From Candidatus Scybalocola faecigallinarum (GTDB taxonomy: Bacteria > Bacillota > Clostridia > Lachnospirales > Lachnospiraceae): a DNA stretch of 64,000 nt. This document shows positions 51,670 to 59,429 of the stretch, piece after piece (position 1 is the first letter of the stretch; each line of letters begins with the position of its first letter). The position numbers and the translations under genes were made by a program. The stretch is taken from positions 1 through 64,000 of the forward strand of contig DVIT01000019.1 in assembly GCA_018711005.1 (NCBI GenBank). Reading direction: 5' to 3'. The notes under the pieces were generated by a model. The model saw only the letters and a program-made list of their open reading frames with translations. It searched no databases and was not told the DNA's origin.

Positions 51670-51779
51670 ACGGCATCTTCCCAGGACGTCTGGCCCTGAT
51701 CAAAATCACTAAAATGGATTTCCTGATGCTATTATATTATAGCAATCTGAAAATTATTCGTCAATAAAAAACTTATCTT

Positions 51780-51972
51780 TTTTACGGCCGCAGGTAACAG
51801 TTCGTTACTGTTTACACAGCAGCCAGACACTTGCTGTATGGCTGCGTAAGAACGTGATTCAGGTGTTCGCAGGCTTCTTTTGCGAAGCAAAATTTCAAAT
51901 AAGCCTGTGAAAGTTACTGTTTACTGGCTTGCCAGTGAACAGTAACAACAGTTCAGCCAGCTGAACTGTTAC
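51780..51972. repeat. cluster of palindromes and hairpins
   Basis: The cluster contains GCAGCCA/TGGCTGC (about 51821-51847), CAGGCTT/AAGCCTG (about 51877-51907), the 34-bp near-perfect GTTACTGTTTACTGGC-TT-GCCAGTGAACAGTAAC (51913-51946) and AACAGTTCAGCCAGCTGAACTGTT (51947-51970). It fills the noncoding stretch after tRNA-Cys; no gene is seen. Confidence 0.75.
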
Positions 51973-52144
51973 AACCACGAACCCTGCCTGCGGCGTGGGC
52001 GTAAATATCCAGCTTGCGCTGCGGGACTGCTACGACATGGTACAGCGCCGTGCCGAGGATGCCATGCGCAGTATTACCCTACAGGAAATTTTGGACCGGT
52101 ATGAAGAAAAACTCTCCCATTTGGGAGAAAAAATTTCTAAATAG
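51973..52144 (+). pseudogene. C-terminal fragment of an unidentified gene
   Basis: The frame ending at TAG 52144 reads ACGVGVNIQLALRDCYDMVQRRAEDAMRSITLQEILDRYEEKLSHLGEKISK, which looks like real coding sequence but has no start and begins right at the palindrome cluster. I do not recognise the family. The ORF-track entry at 52014 is another frame. Confidence 0.4.
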
Positions 52145-52189
52145 GCAATACAAGGGCCTTATACCAGACTATACTAAGACCAGAAAAGC

Positions 52190-52209
52190 CGATACCCCAT
52201 AGGGGTATC
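52190..52209. repeat. hairpin ahead of the CGGC gene
   Basis: GATACCCC-ATA-GGGGTATC lies 20 bp before the AAGGAGG of the next gene, similar in placement to the ATCCC/GGGAT hairpins before glnN and the Ser-rich lipoprotein. Confidence 0.6.
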
Positions 52210-52236
52210 CTTTCAATTAAGAAGGAGGAACTCAAT

Positions 52237-52491
52237 ATGAAACTTGGCATTATCCGTTGTATGCAGACAGAAGACTACTGCCCCGGGAGCCTGGATTTCC
52301 ATACTATCCGAAATCGTAAAGGCGCATTTGAAGGGGAGGATGACATCCAACTAATAGGTTTTATCAACTGCGGCGGCTGCCCGGCAGGCAGCTGCCCGTA
52401 TAAACGCCGCCTGCCGGGCGAATCGGGTATTTCAAAATATAATATGGATACCTTTACTTATCATTTGATCCGCCATTTCTTCACGACTTAA
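52237..52491 (+). pseudogene. truncated CGGC domain protein
   Basis: MKLGIIRCMQTEDYCPGSLDFHTIRNRKGAFEGEDDIQLIGFINCGGCPA is the start of a CGGC-domain metal-binding protein. Intact members continue for about another 60 residues with further Cys motifs. Here the sequence turns into unrelated codons after CGGCP and runs into the 3' end of the PIN-like gene on the other strand. A perfect CCCGGCAGGC/GCCTGCCGGG stem lies at the break (about 52379-52420). A good AAGGAGG precedes the start. Confidence 0.65.
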
Positions 52492-53358
52492 AGATATAAC
52501 GCTGCTCCTTAAGTCATAGATCCGGGTTCCCAATACTTTAATATTACCGCTTCCGCCGAACTTTAATATTTCTATCAACAGGTCCCTGTCTGTGACATAT
52601 CCTTCCCCATATAAAATCTGTGCCAGCTTTGGTGTACTGAATAGGATAATCTTTTTTCCCCGGAACTGGCGATTTGTTTTCTTAAACAGCCCATCGATCT
52701 TTCCTGCCGCATTTTTATCATCTGTAATGACGCAAAACTTTCCATCTTCTTCACCTGGAAGCTGCGACAGAATATGCAGACAAATTCCCAGCAATTCTTC
52801 CCCAAGATTATCGCCAGACTCCTTATTTGCCCTTACAGAAGAAAAGAATCTTCTATATACTTCTCTATTATCCAGATTACGTCCCTTTATCACCATATTG
52901 CTTAACGCTCCATCTTCATTAAGCGTCTTTGTGATGGTGCTTACAGGGCCTCTCATCATTCTCACAGACCATACCAGGAAATTGTTAATGGCAGCATGTG
53001 TACTAAAGCAAATCTCCATGACCTGAAAAAGATCCTCTTCATAAATAACATACAGGCTCAGCCCTGATTGACTGATTTTCCTGAAATACTGAATATATTC
53101 CTGATTCAGGATACCGCTGCTTGATGCTAATTCCATAAGGATGCACCGTGTAATGACGATGATACCATCTTTCTCTTTTATGTATGCTAAAATACGGTCA
53201 ATACTCTCCCCATCCATGTTAGCATGATAGCGAAAAGAACAGGCATCATAAAAAAAGCATTTTTTCTTACGAAAAATATCCTGGATAAATCCCTCTCTAC
53301 TTACATAAGGTTCCAATTCCCTCCAGTTATCCGGAACTTCTTTGTAGACTGTTCCCAT
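52432..53358 (-). CDS. PIN-domain-like protein, effector candidate of a three-gene module
   Basis: 308 residues. Spaced acidic residues fit a PIN-type nuclease: Asp38 in CFFYDACSF (strand 1), Glu76 in ITRCILMELASS and Asp213/Asp214 in CVITDDKNAAGKIDGLF. The protein is about twice the length of common PIN toxins, and the region between the acidic motifs is helical. It is the third gene of an operon with an XRE regulator and an ImmA/IrrE peptidase, 3 bp after the latter. This arrangement resembles XRE-COG2856-PIN (DUF4411-type) toxin modules. The nuclease role is inferred from motifs and context. Confidence 0.6.
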   Translation of the reverse strand: MGTVYKEVPDNWRELEPYVSREGFIQDIFRKKKCFFYDACSFRYHANMDGESIDRILAYIKEKDGIIVITRCILMELASSSGILNQEYIQYFRKISQSGLSLYVIYEEDLFQVMEICFSTHAAINNFLVWSVRMMRGPVSTITKTLNEDGALSNMVIKGRNLDNREVYRRFFSSVRANKESGDNLGEELLGICLHILSQLPGEEDGKFCVITDDKNAAGKIDGLFKKTNRQFRGKKIILFSTPKLAQILYGEGYVTDRDLLIEILKFGGSGNIKVLGTRIYDLRSSVISLSREEMADQMISKGIHIIF

Positions 53359-53361
53359 AAG

Positions 53362-54165
53362 CTATTCCCCCTTTATCTCAGAATAAAGGGTCCGCATATT
53401 TTTCATCACCTTTTCCAACGTTCTTTCATTCAAATAGGAATCCTGAATATATTCTTTTCCACAACGTTCTACAAGCGCTTCCAGTTGAGGAAAATCATCC
53501 TTCTTAGACGGGTTCAAAATAGACGCGTCCAGCCACAGCTCATCAAATCGATTTCTGACAAATGCTCTGTCAACATTCAAAAGTTTTTCGGATAGAGTGT
53601 TAGAGTCCGGCAGTTCAAGTTCGTAACAACGAATCAGAACTGCCATATAGGGTACCTGATAATAATTCATTAATCGTATGATCGTATCCTGTTCGTTTCC
53701 CTCGGACTCCTTTTTGAATAAGCCATACATCTGCCGAAAGCTCGTTTCCGGCATCAGCAGCATCCCCGCAAATAAATTTGCCGCAAATTCCTCTTCATGT
53801 TCAAAATAGTGATCATTGGCAAATTCTACCTTTGATTTAAACTCACTTCTTTTAAAAAACACATGATATATCTCATGACAAATGGCAAAATTCGCGTTTA
53901 CTTTGGGCAAAGAAGTATTTATCAAAATATAGCCTAACCCATCTCCCCTGTAACAAAGCGCGCCGATTTCATCATCCGCAAAAGGCAATTCAAGAACCAG
54001 AAATCCCTTCCTCTGAAAAGCGGGTCGTACAATCTGCAAAATATTAAGCACATCCTGAGCGCTGCTGATTCCAGTGAATGAGTAAAATTTTTTCACCTTA
54101 GATTCAATATCTTTCCGATTATCCGTACTATATTGAATAATCTTCCTTAAACGTTCAATATTCAT
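53362..54165 (-). CDS. ImmA/IrrE family metallo-endopeptidase
   Basis: 267 residues. The zinc motif HEIYH (His97, Glu98, His101) in NFAICHEIYHVFF is followed by the third-ligand segment FEHEEEFAANLFAGMLLMP, the hallmark of the M78/COG2856 family. Members such as ImmA and IrrE cleave their partner XRE repressor to switch on target genes. Its start overlaps the XRE gene by 4 bp. It probably inactivates the upstream repressor and so derepresses the module. Confidence 0.9.
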   Translation of the reverse strand: MNIERLRKIIQYSTDNRKDIESKVKKFYSFTGISSAQDVLNILQIVRPAFQRKGFLVLELPFADDEIGALCYRGDGLGYILINTSLPKVNANFAICHEIYHVFFKRSEFKSKVEFANDHYFEHEEEFAANLFAGMLLMPETSFRQMYGLFKKESEGNEQDTIIRLMNYYQVPYMAVLIRCYELELPDSNTLSEKLLNVDRAFVRNRFDELWLDASILNPSKKDDFPQLEALVERCGKEYIQDSYLNERTLEKVMKNMRTLYSEIKGE

Positions 54166-54542
54166 GTATTATCCTCCGAAATATTTACAAATCGGTATTT
54201 GGCACTCATAACTTCATCAATATTTTCCATTAACTGTAATAATTTATTTGCGATCTGTTCCTGCTTTTGGGTTGGCTCACCAGCATAAAAAGATATTTTT
54301 TCAGGCTCAAAATCCATGATCCTCGGGACACAAAATGTATCATTTAAAAAGAATTCTATCTTCTTTCCCAATGCATTGGCTATCTTTTCCATATCGGTAG
54401 CGCTCACATCTTGTGTCCCGGTCAAAATACGTGATAACTTATTTTTATCTATCCCGGTCTTTAAACTTATATATGTCTGTTTGATTTTCATTTGCGACAG
54501 ATAAGCATTCACATTCTCAATATACTTTGTCATAACATTCAC
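54162..54542 (-). CDS. XRE family helix-turn-helix regulator
   Basis: 126 residues. The N-terminal HTH (NAYLSQMKIKQTYISLKTGIDKNKLSRILTGTQDVSATDMEKIANALGKKIEFFL) is followed by a C-terminal tail likely contacting the peptidase or effector. It is the promoter-proximal gene of the three-gene operon and is the likely autorepressor/antitoxin component. Confidence 0.88.
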   Translation of the reverse strand: MNVMTKYIENVNAYLSQMKIKQTYISLKTGIDKNKLSRILTGTQDVSATDMEKIANALGKKIEFFLNDTFCVPRIMDFEPEKISFYAGEPTQKQEQIANKLLQLMENIDEVMSAKYRFVNISEDNT

Positions 54543-54581
54543 CCCATTTCTCTTGTTTTATAGTATTTCCTGACACTTTAT

Positions 54582-54609
54582 ATTATACACTTTTTCTTCA
54601 ACAGTTCAA
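54582..54609 (-). promoter_or_regulatory. promoter of the XRE-peptidase-PIN operon
   Basis: TTGAAC (54609-54604), a 16-bp spacer and TATAAT (54587-54582), about 40 bp before the XRE start. The 54610-54760 stretch beyond it is very AT-rich and holds no gene. Confidence 0.65.
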
Positions 54610-54763
54610 GCATCGCATCTTATTTTTTAAGATTTCCTTGAGATAAATTTTGATTTTACTCTTATTTATCTTTTATAGTTCATATAAAATCTTATTTTTT
54701 GACATTTAAAATCAAAACCTTCATTCTGGACGTATCATACTGTACCAGTTCAGACAGCTGGAG

Positions 54764-54797
54764 GTTACTGTTTACTGGCAAGCCAGTAAACAGTAAC
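54764..54797. repeat. perfect 34-bp palindrome (type B)
   Basis: GTTACTGTTTACTGGC-AA-GCCAGTAAACAGTAAC, 16-bp perfect arms. It is the same family as 51913-51946, where one position forms a T:G pair instead. Confidence 0.85.
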
Positions 54798-54860
54798 AAA
54801 AATAGAATATTCCCTATTGAAAAACATCCGCCGTTTCTTTATACTATAAGTACATAGGAT

Positions 54861-54994
54861 TCGTACCCGTTCAGTCCGCTGAACGGGTACATGCAAAAAT
54901 CCATTTAAAATCGCCTGCGGCGATGGAATTTTTGCGCCCCTGAATCACTTTCTCACGGTCTGCCCAGTAAATACGCAGACCTGAATGAACTTAC
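54861..54994 (+). repeat. hairpin module, copy 2 (upstream of rpn copy 2)
   Basis: The head is GTACCCGTTCAG-TCC-GCTGAACGGGTAC. The second stem is TGCAAAAATCCAT..TCGCC/GGCGATGGAATTTTTGC and the third GGTCTGC/GCAGACC. It ends GAACTTAC, 32 nt before the TTG start of rpn. The head arms differ from the other copies but still pair. Confidence 0.75.
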
Positions 54995-55026
54995 ACAGGA
55001 TTCCTCTATATATGGAGGAATACATA

Positions 55027-56036
55027 TTGTCAAATGAATTTCAAAAACTAACAATTAAGGATTCTTTTATGTTTGCTGCGGTCATGTCCGATGAGGAACA
55101 ATGCCGGAAATTGCTGGAAATTGCTCTGGACATGAAAATTTTAAGTGTCAGGGTCATCACGGAAAAGACCTTTTCCTATCATCCGGATTACCATGGGGTA
55201 CGACTGGATGTGTTTGCCGTAGAGAATGACACTCAGAGACATTTTAACGTGGAAATGCAGGTGGAACGGCCAAAATCCCTTCCCCGAAGGACCAGGTACT
55301 ATCATTCTCAGATGGATATGGATCTTTTAGCAGCCGGAGCGGATTATAATCTTCTTCCCAATACCTATGTGATCTTTATCTGTGATTTTGCCATCTTCCA
55401 CTCCGGTCCCAGATTATATCGGTACACATTCCACAATCGGTGTGATGAAGATGGAAGAGTATTGGATGACGGACACATCACCATCTTGTTAAGTGTAACA
55501 GTTCAGCCCGCTGAACTGTTACCTGCAAAAATCCATTTAAAATCGCCTTCGGCGATGGGATTTTTGCACTCTTGAATCATTTTCTCACGGTCTGCGCAGT
55601 AGATGCGCAGACCTGGATTAACTGTTACTATTAAATAGAAGAAAATGATCCTGAAATTTCATCTGCTTTAAGGCATTTCTTAAAGTATGTGGAAAATCCC
55701 GAAAATCCATCCAAAGACACCGCCAATGACAGTTATGTCCGTTCTCTTTCGGCGCAGATCGCAGCCATCAAAAGAAGCCGCAGCTGGGAGGCGAAGTATG
55801 TGCTATTCAAAGAAATCATGAACCAGCAGTGGCAAGCCGGACATCAGGAAGGACTCCTGGAAGGGCGCATTGCTACTCTGCAGGAAGTTATTTTTGAGAG
55901 CTTAGAGCAGTATGGGACATTGCCTGAAACACTTGTATCAAAAATCAGGAACGAAAAAGATGAGTCTGTTCTGAAAAGCTGGCGCCGTACCGCGTCAAAG
56001 GCAGCATCTTTAGAGGATTTTACAAAGAATATGTAA
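55027..56036 (+). pseudogene. Rpn family nuclease/putative transposase, interrupted by a hairpin module
   Basis: The start is TTG 55027, eight bases after GGAGG (same as copy 1). The N-terminal part is complete, including FAAVMSDEEQCRKLLEIALDMK, HPDYHGVRLDVFAV (catalytic Asp) and FNVEMQ (Glu-x-Gln). After HITILLS the reading frame enters a 134-bp insertion and stops at 55575. The 3' part resumes after 55628 (ENDPEISSALRHFLKYVENPENPSK) and runs to 56036. The intact parent would be about 290 residues. Confidence 0.85.
55495..55628 (+). repeat. solo hairpin module inserted in rpn copy 2
   Basis: 134 bp bounded by GTAACAGTT and its complement AACTGTTAC. The head palindrome is GTAACAGTTCAGC-CC-GCTGAACTGTTAC, the second stem TGCAAAAATCCAT..TCGCC-TTC-GGCGATGGGATTTTTGCA and the third stem GGTCTGCGCA-GTAGA-TGCGCAGACC. 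It lies exactly where copy 1 reads on without it. It demonstrates that the module moves independently of the gene. Confidence 0.88.
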
Positions 56037-56272
56037 ACAAACTGCAACCGGAAGATCTCTTGACGGTATACGCCTGAGTTTTTGAAGGTATCCGCCCCAG
56101 TTTTTCCAAAACACAAAAGATAAGGTGAGAAGGATCACAGGAAAACCCGTTAAACTAGCCTGGCCTTTTGAACCCAGCTTAAGACATTCTCTTATGCTTA
56201 CGGTTTAAGGCAGGTTCTGGATAAACCAGAGGAATCCTGTGCTCACTGCAGATAAAAAGAAAATATGATTTT

Positions 56273-56346
56273 CAGAACGGATAGGCGAAGAATCTGTAAC
56301 AGTTCAGCCAGCTGAACTGTTACAAGAATCTTCACCTATCCGTTCC
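56273..56346. repeat. palindrome nested inside another hairpin
   Basis: The outer stem AACGGATAGGxGAAGAATCT / AGAATCTTCxCCTATCCGTT encloses the 28-bp palindrome GTAACAGTTCAGCCAGCTGAACTGTTAC (56296-56323). The palindrome seems to have inserted into the loop of a pre-existing hairpin. The rest of 56037-56513 is the shared 3' tail of the Rpn unit and a leader with two small hairpins (ATCCC-ATAA-GGGAT and TTATGCTG/CAGCATAA). Confidence 0.75.
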
Positions 56347-56513
56347 TCGTATCATCCGCTTTAAATATCTTCCTCCATTAAGATTTGTTAAGAAGCCTTT
56401 CAGAATCTGTTAAGGTACCGGTGCCATAATAAGAACCATCAAAGGGAAAAAGAAATCCCATAAGGGATGCCCCTTATGCTGAACAAAGGTCAGCATAACA
56501 AATCAAGAAAGGT

Positions 56514-56804
56514 ATGATTTTGACTATGGCAGGAGCGCTGGCTTTCTCTATGGCAGCCTGCACAAGCTCGGGAAGTTCTTCTTCTACCAAGAGTACAACA
56601 AGCAGCACCCGAAGCTCCGGAAGTTCCACAAGGCAGTCCAGCTCCTCTGGAAGCTCTACAAGACAGTCCGACTCAACCAGCGGAAGCCGTCGCCAGACAA
56701 CAAGCTCTGACACTCAGGACTCCACCACAGCTCAAAGTGAAACAACCACACAGAGCAGCGCTGGCAGCAATTCCTCATCCCAGAGCTCCAGAAGCTCTAA
56801 CTAA
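56514..56804 (+). CDS. Ser/Thr-rich putative lipoprotein
   Basis: 96 residues: a hydrophobic start MILTMAGALAFSMAAC with a lipobox-like cysteine, then a low-complexity Ser/Thr/Gln tail with the repeat GSSTRQS. The signal peptide lacks the usual positive N-terminus. In-frame codons just upstream read IKKG with no standard start codon, so the true start may be mutated or a TTG at 56520 may be used. Such tails act as cell-wall-spanning linkers. It precedes a two-component system whose kinase is broken. Confidence 0.55.
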   Translation: MILTMAGALAFSMAACTSSGSSSSTKSTTSSTRSSGSSTRQSSSSGSSTRQSDSTSGSRRQTTSSDTQDSTTAQSETTTQSSAGSNSSSQSSRSSN

Positions 56805-56912
56805 GCGGCAGCTTTACCTGACAGGCAGGGGGGCTAAAGGACAGCCCGCAGGATATGACATTTCAGGAAGCTCCTCTGCCGGGACCTCCATAGCAGTCAA
56901 AAGGTATGGTCA

Positions 56913-57626
56913 ATGATGGAAACGATTTTAATTATTGAAGATGACGGAGATATTCGGGAAGGCGTCCGGATACTTCTGGAAGGAGAAGGCTATCATATAT
57001 TAGAAGCGGAAAACGGCAAACAGGGACTTTCCCTCCTGTCCGAAAATCCGGATCTGATCATCCTGGATGTGATGATGCCGGGAATGTCCGGTTTAAAAAC
57101 CTGCGAGGAGATCCACAAGGTCTCTTTTGTCCCGGTACTGTTTTTAACAGCAAAATCCCAGGAATCCGATAAACTGATCGGACTTATGGCCGGCGGTGAT
57201 GACTATTTGTCTAAACCATTTTCTTATGCCGAGCTTTTAGGCCGTGTCAAGGCGCTGATCCGCCGTTGGAAGATCTACCGGGGCAAAGAAGATGATGAAC
57301 CGGCGTCTCCGGATAAATATGTGGCGCAAAGCGGCATACGCATTAATGAGAATTTTAATGAAATTTTTGTCAATGGCAGCGCCGTAGAGCTTTCAGATAT
57401 TGAGTATCACATCCTGCTCCTTATGATGCGGCATCCCGGAAAGATATTTTCCGCCCAGAACTTATATGAAAGTGTCTGGAATGAGCCATATTTTTATAAT
57501 TGCAACGGAACCGTCATGGTACATATCCGAAAACTGCGTGTGAAGATCGAGGAGGACGCTCAAAATCCGCAAAAGATCATCACTGTATGGGGAAAGGGGT
57601 ATCGTTTTGGGAAAAATGAAGGCTAA
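56913..57626 (+). CDS. OmpR-family response regulator
   Basis: 237 residues. The receiver has Asp52 in LIILDVMMPGMSG and Lys in DYLSKPFSYAEL. The winged-helix domain reads LSDIEYHILLLMMRHPGKIFSAQNLYESVWNEPYFYNCNGTVMVHIRKLRVKIEED. Its stop overlaps the kinase start. With the partner kinase disabled, its phosphorylation would depend on other donors. Confidence 0.9.
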   Translation: MMETILIIEDDGDIREGVRILLEGEGYHILEAENGKQGLSLLSENPDLIILDVMMPGMSGLKTCEEIHKVSFVPVLFLTAKSQESDKLIGLMAGGDDYLSKPFSYAELLGRVKALIRRWKIYRGKEDDEPASPDKYVAQSGIRINENFNEIFVNGSAVELSDIEYHILLLMMRHPGKIFSAQNLYESVWNEPYFYNCNGTVMVHIRKLRVKIEEDAQNPQKIITVWGKGYRFGKNEG

Positions 57627-58595
57627 GCGGACCTCTTTATATATCCGGCTGGCAAAGCTGCTCATGGCAGGTATTGTTATTGCCGCCGCCTTTTTCCTGC
57701 TGATCCAGTGGGCGTCGGACCGGGCGATCGTGTATTTTTTGCGAGAAACAAACTATATCCAAAACGCCAGCGACCGGGCCGCTTCAGATCTTCAGGAATA
57801 TATTACGAAAAATAACCTTTCCTCCCAGGATACAACAGAGCTGACCCAGTGGGTCCGCCAGCAGAAAGTGATTTCTATCCGGGTTTATAAAAATGAGATC
57901 CTGGTTTATGATTCCAACTATCCGGATGAAGCCGTCTGGGACGCGGACGCCCAGGGGGGCTACTATTCCTGGGAATCCTACTATACATTAACCTTTTCCG
58001 ATGGGAAGGCCGATATATTTCTTAGATGATATATACAGAAATACTTCGCAAAAAAGAAATAAAAGACACAGGGCAGATTCAGGAATATATTGAAAAGATC
58101 GACCGAAAGGCCCATCAGATCAAACAGCTTTCAGATAATATTTTTGAATATGCCCTGATCACAGAAGAAACGGAGGTGAAGCTTGGCAATCCTGAGCCTC
58201 TGGAATCCGTATTTTATGATCTGCTGTCTGAGGCGGCATTTTATCTGACGGAGCATGGCTATACGCCGGACATCCGGCTGGAAAAAGGCGGCGGCAATAT
58301 TCGGGTAAATATGGAATATATTAACCGCATCTTGGATAACCTGGTTTCAAATATTATAAAATATGCCGACCATTCCAGTCCTGTTGTCATCCGCTCCGTA
58401 TACGGGGACAAAGAAGGAGGCTTAAGCTTTGAAAACCAAAAAAACGAAAACTCCTCTCTCTCAAAGAAAAAAGAGGAAAGTACCAATATCGGTATACACA
58501 ATATTTGTAAAATGATGAAAAAAATGCACGGGTACTGTAAAGTAGAACAAAATACGCACACCTTTAAAATACTGCTTCAGTTCCCCTACGCATAG
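57607..58595 (+). pseudogene. histidine kinase lacking TM2, HAMP and the H-box
   Basis: The first ORF has one membrane helix and an extracellular sensor domain (NASDRAASDLQEYITKNNLSSQDTTELTQWVRQQKVISIRVYKNEILVYDSN...) and stops at 58029. The second ORF overlaps it by 4 bp and begins MIYTEILRKKEIKDTGQIQEYIEKIDRKAHQIKQLSDNIFEYALIT, which is the DHp region just after the usual HDLRTPLTSI box, then an ATPase domain (NRILDNLVSNIIKYAD). About 100-120 residues carrying the second membrane helix, HAMP domain and phospho-acceptor His are missing. Confidence 0.85.
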
Positions 58596-58630
58596 TTGAT
58601 AAATTTCTTCATAACTCCTTGTTTTTATAA

Positions 58631-58688
58631 AAGAGAAGGAATAGCCAAAAGCTTTTGGTGCAGGCTTTGGCTACTCCTTCTCTTTTTT
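58631..58688. terminator. bidirectional terminator
   Basis: GAGAAGGAATAGCCAAAA pairs with TTTGGCTACTCCTTCTC and is followed by TTTTTTAA. It lies between the kinase remnant and the GntR gene and overlaps the tail of the AraC remnant. Confidence 0.85.
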
Positions 58689-58739
58689 AAACTGCTCCCG
58701 GTACTGCTGGGGCGTCATATGCTCCTCGCCCTTCCCCAT
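58671..58739 (-). pseudogene. C-terminal remnant of an AraC-type regulator
   Basis: A 22-codon frame MGKGEEHMTPQQYREQFKKEKE. MTPQQYREQFKK is the typical last helix of AraC-family HTH domains. Nothing of the rest of the gene is present; it lies 4 bp past the end of the GntR gene. Confidence 0.5.
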
Positions 58740-58742
58740 TTT

Positions 58743-59369
58743 CTATTTCATACAAAAGTCCTTCAGATCCCGTTTTAAATACAGCCGGGCCAGCTCCAGG
58801 TCATGTTCGTCCAACGCCTCCAGGATGCGGCTGTGGTTTTTCAGGTCATTGGGGATCGATGTGCTGTTCCACTGAGACCAGTAAAACTGGGCATAGGCCA
58901 GCTTTAAAAAATCCATAGCTTTTCTCAGCTGCTCATAAATATAATGATTCTCTGCAAAGGATGCCAGCTTTAAATGAAAGTTTTCATTAATGTCCCAGTG
59001 CTGCCACACATCGCAGTCTTTCTGCCCGTCGGCATCCACCATGCGCTGCATTTCCTGAATATCCGCCTTTTGGATGCGGGAAAAACCTTTAACAAGCACA
59101 TAATCCTCCATAGCAGAACGGAACTCTATAATATCCGCCACATCTTCCAGCGTAAAGCTGACAACCCGGTAGCCATATCTGGGAATATTGGTCAAAACAC
59201 CTTCGCTGGACAAAATGAGCAGGGCCTCTCTTACGGGAGCTTTGCTCACATCGTATCGATCCACCAATTCCTTCTCATTTAAAATCTGTCCGCTTTTATA
59301 TTCGCCGCTGACAATGCCGTCGATAATCTGGTTATATATTTTTTCTTTCAGCGTCTGCCGATCTTTCAT
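58743..59369 (-). CDS. GntR family regulator with FCD domain
   Basis: 208 residues: an N-terminal winged helix (LKEKIYNQIIDGIVSGEYKSGQILNEKELVDRYDVSKAPVREALLILSSEGVL) and a C-terminal all-helical FCD domain (residues about 75-205) with metal-site-like residues (Asp/His in DINENFHLKLASFAEN and KNHSRILEAL). FadR-type regulators bind organic acids. Next to it on the same strand lies the L-cysteine desulfidase-like gene, which may be a target. Confidence 0.9.
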   Translation of the reverse strand: MKDRQTLKEKIYNQIIDGIVSGEYKSGQILNEKELVDRYDVSKAPVREALLILSSEGVLTNIPRYGYRVVSFTLEDVADIIEFRSAMEDYVLVKGFSRIQKADIQEMQRMVDADGQKDCDVWQHWDINENFHLKLASFAENHYIYEQLRKAMDFLKLAYAQFYWSQWNSTSIPNDLKNHSRILEALDEHDLELARLYLKRDLKDFCMK

Positions 59370-59429
59370 AACACACTCTCCCTTTTAGCCCTGTAATCGA
59401 TTTAGTCTTCATGTATCTGTTTCTGCGGC

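Larger units (their letters stand above)
54841..56266 (+). repeat. Rpn unit, copy 2
   Basis: The second copy of the 1.1-kb unit, direct orientation to 238-1371. It retains the 47 codons lost in copy 1 but is interrupted by a solo hairpin module. Confidence 0.7.
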
